Assembly (NCBI GenBank): GCA_001970955.1
Contig: MPUH01000236.1
Span: 1 to 64,000, forward strand
Origin: Stentor coeruleus
Lineage: Eukaryota > Ciliophora > Heterotrichea > Heterotrichida > Stentoridae
Length of the DNA: 64,000 nt
Direction: 5' to 3'
The translations under genes were made by a program, and so were the position numbers. Each line of letters begins with the position of its first letter. Position 1 is the stretch's first letter. Of this stretch, positions 49,430 to 60,071 are shown in pieces. The notes below the pieces were generated by a model. The model did no database searches and was not told where the DNA came from. It worked only from the letters and a program-made list of their open reading frames with translations.

Positions 49430-52084
49430 ATGATTATTACAGTAGCCAACTGCAATGTTAAAATCAAGTCCTTACCAGACGTAGACGAAATCTTAGACTT
49501 TTTAAGTTCAGAGCTCCCCCCTCTAATTTATTGGCTAAGAATTGCCCTAAAGTACTACCAAGAAGGTAAATGCACAGCTTTTGAAAAAGTCCTCAGAACA
49601 GCGACTAGTGATGAAATAGAAAGACAATACAGCGGCAGCAAAGAAGAAAAAATTTCAATGCTCAACAGACTAGCTGCTTTTTATTTTGGTATGGCTTTTA
49701 ATTGTTCTGATGGTTCAAAACGTGAAGAATACCTCAACCAAGCAAGTACTTTTATTAGAGCTGCAGAAAGTAAAGATATCAACGCTAAAATGAATTGGAT
49801 AAGCAGAGGCTATTTAATATTAGCTAGACCTCAAATCGAAAGCGCTATTTACTATTTTAATAATACAATCGCAGAACAGCCTGATAATATTCTCGCTCTT
49901 TTAGGCCTTGCCTGTATAAACTATCACAATAAAGAGTTTTCGAAATCTTTATCTTTATATGCTAAAATTATAAAACTCAACCCTAGAGCTCCTCCTAATG
50001 TAAGACTTGGTTTAGCATTTTGCCATTATCGTCTTGGGAATAAAGATTTAGCTTATAAAGCTTTAATTAGAGTTTTATCTTTAGAACCGAATAATGCTGA
50101 TGCACTTATCGCTTTAGCAATACTTGAGTTTGAAAAAGGTCATGGAGAAGAGTATTTGAAAATACTTGTCAAAGCTTATCAAGCTGATAAATGCCATCCT
50201 CTTGTAAACTTACACTTGGCTAGACATTATTTTTATAAAAAAGATTATGAAAAAAGCGTAAAACTAGCAGAGTTTAGTATAAGTAAAATAAGAGAAGGGG
50301 ACAAGATGGTAATTGATATTTCCAAACTAAGAAGCGAGTGTTATTTTACACTTGGTCAATGCGCACATGCTCAAAATGATTATGAAAACGCATTTAGACA
50401 TTACACCCAAGCTGCAAGGCTCGACCCAAATTTTATCCTAGCTCAATTCGCTTTAGGACAAATGTACTTGCATCAAAAAGATATTGCAAAAGCATGCACA
50501 TCTTTTGAATCAGTATTAGAAAAGCACCCACATAATTATGAAACCTTAAAAATCTTAGGTAGTATATACACAAAACAGCATAAAAAAGAATTGGCTCTTG
50601 AAAAACTTCATCTTGTTGTCAAAGCTAATCCTGAAGATTATGAAGCATGGATCGAAATAGCTCAACTTCTTGAAATATCAAAGCCGAAACAAGCACTTGA
50701 AGCTTATGAAAAAGCTTTGGCTAGTATAGAAAACCCTCCATCTGAACTATGGAATAATATAGCTATTCTTAGACATAAAACTGGTGATCAAATAGGAGCA
50801 GAAGTTGCATATAATAAAATTACTGAAAAGAAAAAAACTTTGATTTATAATAAAGCCCGTTGGCATGAGGATAATGGAAGGATTGCTCAAGCTGAAGATC
50901 TTTATAATGAAGTTTTAGCTGAACAAGCTCATTATTATGATGCATTATTAAGACTTGGAATTATTTATAAGAAAAAAGGGGATTATGCTAAAGCTCTGGA
51001 ATATACAAGAAATGCTATAAGTCATGATAAAAAACCAATCAATGCTTTGTGTCAGAAAGGATCTCTTGAAGCTGAGTTGGGTGAGATAAGAAAAGCAACA
51101 GAAACTTTTAATAAGATTATAATGGAACATTCACATCATGATATATATGCTTTATTAGCTATTGGAAATTTATCATATGAAGCATTTTTATTAGGTAGTA
51201 AAGAAAGTGCTGAATCAAATCTTAAAAGAGCATCTCAGTATTTCTTAAAAGTTATTGCTTTAGATGAATATAATTGTTTTGCAGCTGTTGGTGTTGCTAT
51301 GATACTTGGAGAAACTGGGGATTTAAAACAAGCACATGATACATTTAAACAAGTTTATGATGTTAATCAATCTTTAGATTTCCTTCTTGTGAATCAAGCG
51401 ACTATAAATTTAATCCAAGGCCGAATTGAAACTTCTATTAAACTTTATAAGAAAGCATGGGAAAAAAATGCAATGGATAAAGAAANCCTTCTTGTGAATC
51501 AAGCGACTATAAATTTAATCCAAGGACGAATTGAAACTTCTATTAAACTTTATAAGAAAGCATGGGAAAAAAATGCAATGGATAAAGAAACTTTAGGGAC
51601 TTATTTAGCAAACGCATATTTTCTTGCTAATAAGTTCAATGAAAGTGCTGAGATTTTAAAGGACTTGCCAAAAAATGCGACAAATTTGTTTAATCTTGCA
51701 TTAGTTACTCATGAACATGCTGTATTTTTGTGTAAAAAAGAAAATAGGGATATTGAAGATACTAAATTAGCGAAAATCAAACTTGATGAGTCGATTTTAG
51801 CATTAGAAACTGTGCTAATTACAAAATGGGAACCTAGAGTAGGGATTGAATCAAGAGCTGAAGATAAAAAGAGAATCGAGTGGTCAATAAGAAAAGCAAG
51901 TGATAGGATTGATACAGTCAGAAGGCTTAAAGAAGATTGGCCAATATACTACAAAAAAGATTTAGAAAAATCATTAAGCCTTGAACAAGAGAAACAAAAA
52001 ACCAAAGAACTATTGAAAGAACTCCTACAGCTGACAAATGAAGATTTACCAATAAAACATAGAAAAATCTCAGAAGATAACTAA
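49430..52084 (+). CDS. CTR9: CTR9, TPR subunit of the Paf1 complex
   Basis: Collinear with Ctr9 over most of its length: YWLRIALKYYQEGKCTAFEK near the start, then TPR repeats with family-specific text (LLGLACINYHNKEFSKSL, VRLGLAFCHYRLGNKDLAYK, VNLHLARHYFYKKDYEKS, FALGQMYLHQKDIAKA, LKILGSIYTKQHKKELA). The tail is charged. Ctr9 scaffolds the Paf1 complex on elongating RNA polymerase II and supports histone modification. The frame includes an N at 51486 with a 104-base duplication that is in frame; discounting it gives 849 residues. It lacks the long charged C-terminus of animal CTR9 (about 1,170 residues). Single exon. Confidence 0.9.
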   Translation: MIITVANCNVKIKSLPDVDEILDFLSSELPPLIYWLRIALKYYQEGKCTAFEKVLRTATSDEIERQYSGSKEEKISMLNRLAAFYFGMAFNCSDGSKREEYLNQASTFIRAAESKDINAKMNWISRGYLILARPQIESAIYYFNNTIAEQPDNILALLGLACINYHNKEFSKSLSLYAKIIKLNPRAPPNVRLGLAFCHYRLGNKDLAYKALIRVLSLEPNNADALIALAILEFEKGHGEEYLKILVKAYQADKCHPLVNLHLARHYFYKKDYEKSVKLAEFSISKIREGDKMVIDISKLRSECYFTLGQCAHAQNDYENAFRHYTQAARLDPNFILAQFALGQMYLHQKDIAKACTSFESVLEKHPHNYETLKILGSIYTKQHKKELALEKLHLVVKANPEDYEAWIEIAQLLEISKPKQALEAYEKALASIENPPSELWNNIAILRHKTGDQIGAEVAYNKITEKKKTLIYNKARWHEDNGRIAQAEDLYNEVLAEQAHYYDALLRLGIIYKKKGDYAKALEYTRNAISHDKKPINALCQKGSLEAELGEIRKATETFNKIIMEHSHHDIYALLAIGNLSYEAFLLGSKESAESNLKRASQYFLKVIALDEYNCFAAVGVAMILGETGDLKQAHDTFKQVYDVNQSLDFLLVNQATINLIQGRIETSIKLYKKAWEKNAMDKEXLLVNQATINLIQGRIETSIKLYKKAWEKNAMDKETLGTYLANAYFLANKFNESAEILKDLPKNATNLFNLALVTHEHAVFLCKKENRDIEDTKLAKIKLDESILALETVLITKWEPRVGIESRAEDKKRIEWSIRKASDRIDTVRRLKEDWPIYYKKDLEKSLSLEQEKQKTKELLKELLQLTNEDLPIKHRKISEDN
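51382..51590. repeat. 104-bp direct repeat around N at 51486
   Basis: Bases 51382-51485 recur at 51487-51590 with one synonymous difference (ggccga/ggacga, both Gly-Arg). It lies inside CTR9 and adds exactly 35 codons, so it hides as an in-frame insertion. Assembly overlap between alleles. Confidence 0.9.
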
Positions 52085-52206
52085 TTCTAAAAGTAGAAAT
52101 ATTGGAAATTAACATTGAAATATAAAACCCAATAGTAAAAGTATTCAATTTTTATATCATAATTACCTTATTATCTTTTAACCATATTTCAGGAGAAAAA
52201 TTATAA

Positions 52207-53181
52207 ATGCTTTGGCTTATAACATTGCTATCTTTAGCTTGGCAAAAAGTCGATTCTCAGAAGTGCCTTGCCTTAACACTTGAAGGTGGGGGGTCTAAAG
52301 GTGCTTATGAAGCAGGTGTGCTTTACAGCTTAGCAAGTTCAACTTCAGGAGTCAACTTCAAATGGAATGCTGTAACTGGGATCTCAATTGGGTCTGTAAA
52401 CTCAGGTCTAGTCGCTCAATATCCTATGGGACAAGAGTTACCAATGGCTAATTATATGTTGAACTTTTGGAGAAGCCTTAATGGAAGCTCAAGCATATGG
52501 GTTGATTGGACAGGTGGTTATGCTTCAGGTTTACTTTTCCATTCTGGTCTTGTCAACAACGCTCCAGCAGTTGAATTAGCAAAAACATGGCTTCCAAAAC
52601 TTCCTCAAAGAAACATAACTGTTGGATCAACTAATCTCGATCTTGGAGACTTTGGAAATTTTAATGAAACTTTAGGTATGGCTATTATTGATGCTATAAC
52701 TGCTTCTGCATCTATACCTTTTATGTTCCCACCAAAAATATTCGAAGGATATGCTTGGGCTGATGGTGCTTGCATTATGAACCTTGATGTATTTTCTGCT
52801 GTACAAAGATGTCTTGCAGTAACTCCTAACCAAAAAGATATTAGTGTGGATATGATTTTTGCTGGACCTGTAACACCTTTGAAAAATGAAACTAGTTTTA
52901 AGACTCCTGATGTTTTATCTAGAATTTATGAAATTCATAGTTGGGATCAGTCTACTTGGTATACTTATAATGCAATGAAAGCTTATCCAAATGTGAATTA
53001 TAGGTATAGTATTATACCTTCTCAAGTTGTACCTGGAATGTTGAATTTCACAAAACAAGCGATTGAGTTTGATATACAACTTGGGATTAAAGATGGCCAA
53101 AATGCTTTGAAAGGACAGAGTCAAGCTAAGGAAGTAGTCCAAGAATTATATAAGAAAGCTAGAGAAATAATAATTGGCTAA
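52207..53181 (+). CDS. Secreted patatin-like phospholipase
   Basis: A 324-residue patatin-fold lipid acyl hydrolase. A signal peptide (MLWLITLLSLAWQKVDSQ) leads directly into LALTLEGGGSKGAYEAGVLY, with the oxyanion Gly-rich loop at 27-29. The nucleophile elbow is GISIG with Ser60, and the catalytic Asp is Asp186 in WADGA. The Ser-Asp dyad is complete. Expected to cleave acyl chains from phospholipids in a secretory or digestive compartment (inference from the signal peptide). The start is 122 bp after the CTR9 stop, same strand. Confidence 0.88.
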   Translation: MLWLITLLSLAWQKVDSQKCLALTLEGGGSKGAYEAGVLYSLASSTSGVNFKWNAVTGISIGSVNSGLVAQYPMGQELPMANYMLNFWRSLNGSSSIWVDWTGGYASGLLFHSGLVNNAPAVELAKTWLPKLPQRNITVGSTNLDLGDFGNFNETLGMAIIDAITASASIPFMFPPKIFEGYAWADGACIMNLDVFSAVQRCLAVTPNQKDISVDMIFAGPVTPLKNETSFKTPDVLSRIYEIHSWDQSTWYTYNAMKAYPNVNYRYSIIPSQVVPGMLNFTKQAIEFDIQLGIKDGQNALKGQSQAKEVVQELYKKAREIIIG

Positions 53182-53630
53182 GTAGATTTTAGGGCTAATA
53201 GTTTATAGAATTATAACAAAATATAGTTTTTTTAAACAAGGAAATTAGATATTATTGATATATATTCTATTATTAATAACTTTAGCAAATAACATTATAT
53301 GAATTCATCAGTAAAACATTATCATCACTCTTATTTAGCATATGTAAACTTTTAAAAATGCATAAGAAATACTTTTTGATATTTTTCTAATTTTTTTTCT
53401 TATATTTCTTTATTATTTCAAGTAAAATTTTGCGCGGACAAGAAATTTTAAAACCAGTCATCAAATTTTCTTACCTTAACAGGATATTCCGCCCAGTGTA
53501 TTTTCATGATTTTTTTCTCCTAAAGTGTCTGTAAATTCTCAAGTGAATTAATAAATCAGCCTCCCTTTACCAACAATCCTAAGTAATGATTATAGATTTT
53601 AAGTAGTATCCTTTAATATATAATATTTAA
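53182..53630. other. Spacer, no feature seen
   Basis: Between two plus-strand genes. It is less AT-biased around 53430-53570. No RNA gene or repeat recognised. Confidence 0.5.
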
Positions 53631-56350
53631 ATGAAAACAGATTCGAATCCATTTGAAGTTTATGTTCGTATTAGGCCTATATTTGGCCAAGAGGCTAGCA
53701 AGAAAGCAGTTCAACTTTTGAGTACATCCGAGTATACAACAGAATTATCATTAGTAGACCCATTAACTTCATCAGTCAAACAATACTCATATAACGGAGT
53801 TTTTTCTGAAAAGTTTTCAAATAACGAAGTGTATACATTAAGCTTACAGAAACTCATGCCAAGGCTTCTTGATGGATATAACACTACTTGCTTTGCATAT
53901 GGGAGCACTGGAGCAGGGAAAACTCATACAATGTTCGGACATGGATACAATTTGAACTCAGGACTTGCTTATTTATCTATTCAAGACTGCTTCAACATTA
54001 TCCCAAAACATGTTGTAAAGAAAATGAGTTTCTTAGAAATCTACAATGAAACTATTATAGACTTGCTTGGAAATAAAAACAAAACACTTATGATAGTAGA
54101 AGACCCTGTCAAAGGTGTTGTTGTCCCAGAATTAAATGAGTATATAGTTGGTTCAATGAATGAAGTATTAGATATTATAAACAGAGGTAATAGAAATCGA
54201 GCTAGAGGGGCAACATTAGCTAATGAATATTCAACTAGATCACATGGAGTATTACAAATGGTTGTTGAGACAGTAAATGGAAGGGAGATTCTTATATCAA
54301 AACTATGTTTAATTGATCTAGCTGGTAGTGAAAGGGCGGCAAGCACTGAAAATAAAGGTTTAAGAATGAAAGAAGGGGCTAATATCAATAAAAGCTTACT
54401 GGCTTTAGGGAATTGTATTAATATATTAAGTGATTCAAGGAAAAAAGGAGCATATGTTCCATTTAGAGACTCGAAACTTACAAGACTTCTTAAAGAGTCT
54501 CTAGGTGGAAACTCGAAAACTGTTATGATAGCTTGTATATCTCCTTTACAAAACTCATATGAAGATACATGTCAGACATTAAAATATGCTTCAAGAGCTA
54601 AAAATATCACAACTTTTAGCACTAAAGTTATCAAAGATACTAATTATTTGGAAATTATTAATAGTTTGAAAAACGAAATAGAAATATTGAAAATCCAATT
54701 GTGTAGGGATAGTACTTATGCTTTACCTAGTCCTCAAGAACATGTAGATAGCAAGCAAGTGTCTCAACAAATAATAAGCAACTTTGAAGAACACTGGGAC
54801 CTTAAACAATCTATTAAAGAAATCGAAGAACTGAATCTGCAGAACCAAAAACTGTATGAAGAAGCTAGTGGTAATAAAAAAGAATCAATCAGACAAATAA
54901 TCCAAGAAAATGAAGCGAGAAAAAACTCTTTGCTTCAAGGATTATATTCAAACATGNCCTTAAACAATCTATTAAAGAAATCGAAGAACTGAATCTGCAG
55001 AACCAAAAACTGTATGAAGAAGCTAGTGGTAATAAAAAAGAATCAATCAAACAAATAATCCAAGAAAATGAAGCGAGAAAAAACTCTTTGCTTCAAGGAT
55101 TATATTCAAACATGAAACAAAAACAAGTTCTTCAAAACAAAATTTCTGAAATTAAAGATGAAACCAAGCGTGAGTTTTTAGAACTTCAAATCCAAGTTAG
55201 ATCATTGAAATTAGAAAAAATCGATCTTTTTATTCAAAACTCTAACTTTAAACAAGAAGTCGAAGAAGCTAAAAAAGAAAGTATAAGGAAAGACCAAATA
55301 ATCAACCAAATGAAAGCTGAAATCGAATCAATGAAAACAAAAATGCAAGAATCCCAAAAACCAGAAAAAAAAGAATTAAATGAAGTTATAGAAATATTTG
55401 AATTCCTAGATAAATTTGATACTTCAGAATGCAAAGAATTAGATAAAAAAGAGCAACTAAATAACACAATGACAGACAAAAGCTATGATTACGATCAAGT
55501 AAAAAAAGTTGAAATACAGGATGTTAAAAAAATCCTTAGAGTTGAAAGAATTGAAAGAAACTTAGACAGTTCGAAATCAGAAATTCAAAATGAAGATAAA
55601 AATTTCAAAATAGAAAAACGTGAAAGACTTGTGAGAAAGGAAAAAAACAGCAAAACTTACAAATCTGAAAATTTGAATATGACTGAAAAAACTGAATGCG
55701 CTGAAGGAATTGAGTCTAGGGATGTAACACCAAAAGTTGAAACACGTAAAAAAATCGACAAAAATTGTGGGAAAAACTCTGTAGCTGACCAAGGAAAACT
55801 TAAATCATTTCAGTTGTCAAGACAATTATATAAAAGACAAGGATCAGTGCCAACTTTTTCTACAAAAAGCTTAAGTCCGATTTTATCTAAACCGATAAAA
55901 GAAGATTCAACTTCATGTAAACCCCCTTTCCATCGTCCTCAGAATTCATTACAACAAGCTCGTAATGTATTAAAAACAAAATCTAATACAAATAAAGTTG
56001 GGAATGATACATTGAAATTCCTCACTGAATATACATCACTTAATTTCAAAATTGATGAAGAAGAAGAAGAAGGTAAAGTTAATACCCCAATGATAACTGA
56101 TACAAAAATTAGAACTTTAAGTATAGGTTGTGTTGATGAATGTAAAATAATCAAACCAGGATTTTTTAGTGGGTTACAATGCTCGACTCGTGCAGTAAGT
56201 GCAGGGAAACTTAAGAAATCAAAAATGGCTAAACCGAAAGTTGTTGAAATCAGTATGGAAGAGATTATAAGGAAAAAGAAAATCCTTCAGAAAAAAGATA
56301 TGAATGCTTTGCCGAAACATGAAAACTGTAATAAAAAATCTAATAAGTAG
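53631..56350 (+). CDS. N-terminal motor kinesin, kinesin-8-like
   Basis: Discounting a 157-base overlap duplication and the N at 54957, the gene is one frame of about 853 residues. The motor (about 6-330) has P-loop GSTGAGKTHT (91-100), switch I NEYSTRSHGVLQ, switch II LIDLAGSERAAS and EGANINKSLLALGNCINIL, the last close to kinesin-8 (KIF18/19, Kip3). A coiled coil follows (about 340-560), then a basic tail with SPIL, KPIKE and similar elements. Kinesin-8 motors walk to plus ends and shorten microtubules, controlling spindle and cilium length. Subfamily call is moderate; motor call is certain. Confidence 0.88.
54800..55114. repeat. 157-bp direct repeat around N at 54957
   Basis: Bases 54800-54956 recur at 54958-55114 with one difference (atcagac/atcaaac, Arg to Lys). 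It splits the kinesin frame. Removing one copy and the N restores the reading frame, so it is an assembly overlap. Confidence 0.9.
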
Positions 56351-56909
56351 CTTTAGTTTTTACTTTTAAAGTGATGGACTATTTGTAGTAAATAAGAGAT
56401 AATAGAACTTTTTATTTTGGTATATTATATGTTTGAAATGCTAAATAATATGTAAATAGAAAAGTGGACTTTGAAGATAAAAAATCGAATGCTATTATCA
56501 CTATATTTAATATCAAAAGCATTACATTTTTCTGTTTAAGATAATTAAATAAATATGATTTATTAGGAGAATATAAAAAAGCTATTGAGTATTTTAATGA
56601 GATCTCATCAGAATTATAAGAATGTTATCTTCCAAATTTAATCTGCGAAAAGCTTACGAAAAGATGAATATCGTAATATCAAGCTTATGCTATTCATCCT
56701 CAATCTACTTTACTATAATCTATAACATATAGATGAATAATTTACAAGGAAAATTATGATTTTAAAGATATGCATAAAATATTTAATTATCTTACATACA
56801 AACACTTAAAAATTTATTAAAAAACCCAGCTTTTGTCAAATTAACCCTCTTACACAATTTTTTTTAACATCCAAAATTTAATCAAAACATTTATAATACT
56901 TAACTTGGA
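56351..56909. other. Convergent spacer with TPR relic
   Basis: AT-rich, with a decayed TPR-like fragment at 56554-56740. No intact gene. Confidence 0.55.
56554..56740 (+). pseudogene. Relic of a TPR-repeat gene
   Basis: One frame reads YDLLGEYKKAIEYFNEIS, a near-perfect TPR helix pair, followed by stops; another frame farther on reads AYAIHPQSTLL, like the start of a next repeat. This resembles a decayed TPR array. It is not an evident copy of CTR9. Confidence 0.5.
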
Positions 56910-59483
56910 CTAATTATTATTTTCTCTGATTCTCAATCTTTCTTCATCTTCAATAAGTTTTACAGAAAACTCAGAAAGATTATCAAGTTTCTCAGAAACT
57001 TTCGATAGCGAAGGTATATAACCCGGGACAATTTTTTTGTGAAGAATTGAATCCCATTTTACATCTATAAAATACTCACAATTCATGAGTTTTATATAAT
57101 CCGCTCTAAGCCCAGGGTTTGGCTCTAAAAGCATTTGTATAAGTTTCTGATAATTTTTGTGCTTATTTCTATATTCAACTTGGCAATCTAAAATGCTCTG
57201 ATAAATTTCTAAAGGTTCATCAGTATATTCCCCAAATGGTAAAAAGTCATAAATCATTTCATACAATATCACACCAAGACTCCAATAATCAACAGATATT
57301 CCATAACCATAACCTTTAAGCATTTCTGGTGCCATATAATGAGGAGTACCAGCTATAGTATATGCTCTATCTTTAATTTTACAAGAAGTATCGAAATCAA
57401 CAAGTTTTAAATACCCTTGTTTATCTACAATAATATTTTCTGGCTTTAAATCTCTATGTGCAAGATCTCTTGAATGTAAATGTTTTAATATCAATATAAT
57501 ATTTGCAATATAAAACATCAATTGAGTATGTGGAAATGGTCTGATTTCTTGAATAACATGATAAAGAGTAACTCCTGGGACATATTCAAGTAAAAAATAA
57601 ACTCTTTCTTTATCTGCTAAGGTTTTTATAAGCTTCATTATAAGTGGACAATCAATTTGTAAGAGAACTTCCTGGCTTTGTCTGATATTTTTTTTTATTT
57701 TAAGCATTTTTATATCTTTTCTTGTTATAGTTTTAACTGCGTATAAAAATTTATTAACCCTATGTGCAGCGAGAAATACTGAACCAAACATACCTTTGCC
57801 TATAGTTCTAATAATTGATAAATCTTTTAATTCAACAGAATAATCTTGAAGATATATACGAGATAGCATTTGTTCTCTAATATGTGAATCGACAACTGAA
57901 TCAAAAACTTCTCTAGTCAAAATAAAGATTTGGCTTTGTCCTTTAGAAATAACAGTAGCACTTCTAGGTTCACATAATAATAAAGCTCTTTCACCAAAAT
58001 ATGAATTTTTTATTAATGTTCTCACATAGTTTCCATTAATAATTATATCAACTTCTCCTATATGAATAAGATATAATTCAGCCCCATAAGTCCCTTGGGT
58101 GCATATGATTTCCCCATCTTCAAACTTTTGAGCTCTTGTGCTTTTAGAAATATCTCTTAGTATATCTTCATTTAAACTTGATAATAAAGGTAAATTGCTT
58201 AATATTTGTATAAGATTGTTTTGATGAGTTATTTGGGCGAAGTTTCCTTTAAGTATCTCTTCAATTTTAGATTTGGAAATCTCAGCACATTCTACAGGTC
58301 CACTCGCTATAAAATCATTATCAAAAGTATCAATATCTGCCATTATTGAACTTCCTAAACAAGAATATTTATCTAGTTCTTCATTATCCTTAAGAACTTT
58401 TCCTTTAAGTATAAAGAATATTTTTTTAACAGTTTTATTTTTCTTTATAATCACCTCTTTATCTTTATATTTACGTGGTTCAGTTGCATTAATTAATTGT
58501 TGAACTTGATATTTTGTAAGTCGACTTAAAAATTGATCACGCTCAATACTAATTCTTTCACAGTTCTGATATATTATTTTCAAATAAGTTGATCCAAGAA
58601 CTCTTTCTAAATCAAAATGCCCTAAACAAATCAGCACAACAGTATCAATAGCCGTAACTGTTGCAGTCCTAATATTTTCATTAAGTAAAGATTGTTCACC
58701 AAAATACCCTCCTTCCCCTAAATCTTTAACATATTCTTCATCTATACTCAATTTAACCCTTCCACTTTTTACTATATACACATTATCCCCAGGTTCTCCT
58801 TCTCTTATAATTATTGAATTAGTAAAAACTTGTGTTGCCATAACTTCTAATAATTTGTTTCTTATCAATGAGTCTAAATTAGAAAATAATTCACATCTTT
58901 CTAATAATAACTTGTTTTCATGATATTGTTTTAAAGCTAGTGTTTTTAATGCTTTTTTAAATAAGTCTCTTTCTAAACCCCAGAGTTCAATATTATTTAT
59001 TGCATAAGCTGAAGCTGTTCTTGTTGCGTTATGCATTACAGCAATCTCACCAAGCATTCCACCTTTTTCAACCTTTTTTACACTTAGATCATTAACTTGA
59101 ATATCTACTTCTCCTTTTACTACTATAAACAGATATCGTCCGAAGTCTCCTTGTTTGAAAATCACTTCTTTTGGCTTGAGTTTAAAGCATTTCATGCTTC
59201 TTATTGTCTGTGACTTAATTTCATCATCTAAATTCCTAAAAAGGAAGTGTTTATGAAGAACTTGAATAATAAAGTCTATATCTTTTGGAAGTAAAGCTTT
59301 TTCTATTATTTTTGCTGTTGGGGCATCATTGCCTAATTGTTCACGCTGTGATTTTATTGTAGTTCCGTTTATTGTTTTGATTGTGATTATTTCACTTCCA
59401 CTTTGCATAGTTGTAGGTAAACCTTTTTCTTGGATTTGTGGAGTTTTCCGATATGAATATGAAGCTTTTGCAGTGCATCCCAT
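56910..59483 (-). CDS. cGMP-dependent protein kinase, four-site type
   Basis: An 857-residue protein. The N-terminus MGCTAK has Gly2-Cys3, a myristoylation/palmitoylation signal. Four cyclic-nucleotide-binding domains follow: site 1 (about 85-195, LGEIAVMHNATRTAS), site 2 (about 200-310, FGEQSLLNENIRTAT), site 3 (about 330-430, no phosphate-binding cassette) and site 4 (about 440-545, FGERALLLCEPRSAT). The kinase domain (about 560-820) has IGKGMFGSVF, AHRDLKPEN, DFD where DFG is expected, and GTPHYMAPE. Four sites with a degenerate third is the layout known for apicomplexan PKG, which triggers Ca2+-dependent secretion. DFD instead of DFG is unusual. Probably membrane-bound cGMP effector (inference). 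Confidence 0.88.
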   Translation of the reverse strand: MGCTAKASYSYRKTPQIQEKGLPTTMQSGSEIITIKTINGTTIKSQREQLGNDAPTAKIIEKALLPKDIDFIIQVLHKHFLFRNLDDEIKSQTIRSMKCFKLKPKEVIFKQGDFGRYLFIVVKGEVDIQVNDLSVKKVEKGGMLGEIAVMHNATRTASAYAINNIELWGLERDLFKKALKTLALKQYHENKLLLERCELFSNLDSLIRNKLLEVMATQVFTNSIIIREGEPGDNVYIVKSGRVKLSIDEEYVKDLGEGGYFGEQSLLNENIRTATVTAIDTVVLICLGHFDLERVLGSTYLKIIYQNCERISIERDQFLSRLTKYQVQQLINATEPRKYKDKEVIIKKNKTVKKIFFILKGKVLKDNEELDKYSCLGSSIMADIDTFDNDFIASGPVECAEISKSKIEEILKGNFAQITHQNNLIQILSNLPLLSSLNEDILRDISKSTRAQKFEDGEIICTQGTYGAELYLIHIGEVDIIINGNYVRTLIKNSYFGERALLLCEPRSATVISKGQSQIFILTREVFDSVVDSHIREQMLSRIYLQDYSVELKDLSIIRTIGKGMFGSVFLAAHRVNKFLYAVKTITRKDIKMLKIKKNIRQSQEVLLQIDCPLIMKLIKTLADKERVYFLLEYVPGVTLYHVIQEIRPFPHTQLMFYIANIILILKHLHSRDLAHRDLKPENIIVDKQGYLKLVDFDTSCKIKDRAYTIAGTPHYMAPEMLKGYGYGISVDYWSLGVILYEMIYDFLPFGEYTDEPLEIYQSILDCQVEYRNKHKNYQKLIQMLLEPNPGLRADYIKLMNCEYFIDVKWDSILHKKIVPGYIPSLSKVSEKLDNLSEFSVKLIEDEERLRIRENNN

Positions 59484-60071
59484 ATTTATTATAAATTTTT
59501 ATCATTAGTATAAACTTTGCGTTAGTGGTTTAATCATATTAATGGTAGTATATGAATTTTTAGATGTATTAGTCTTATTAATGATATAAAAGTTTTAATT
59601 ATAAATATATTCAGTAAAGTAATTTGATAATTAAGTTGTTATTGATAAAATTTAAGAGGTTTAACAGCAATAGGTACCATGATATGAAAGATGGTATGGT
59701 AGTATGTAATAATAGAGTTCACAATTGGAAAAAAATATTTAAAAGCTGAATTCGAGATATATTAAGAATTTTTATACATTATAGGCTATGCACTGTATAG
59801 TTAATGCTAAAATTTCATTAAAAAATTCTTTGAAATTTTACGTTCGAATAAACAATAATTAGTTTCGAGTTCCATAACAGAAATAAAATATTGCAAGACA
59901 ATCAATATTTAATCTTATCACAAAGCTTTTCATTAAACTTGCAATACTAATCTTATATTATATTCTCTTAATATATGATGATTCAGAACTAGATTATTCA
60001 TCATAAGTTTTTAAAAAAAAATGTATTCACAACAAACATAGTAATATTTTATGAAGATAATAATCTATTAA
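59484..60071. other. Spacer, no feature seen
   Basis: Between two minus-strand genes. G over C next to the PKG start, AT-rich elsewhere. No gene recognised. Confidence 0.5.

Noticed and set aside
49430-52084. Extra TPR repeat in CTR9 as a lineage-specific gain
   Set aside because: The added 35 codons coincide with an N and a 104-bp near-identical overlap, so it is an assembly artefact.
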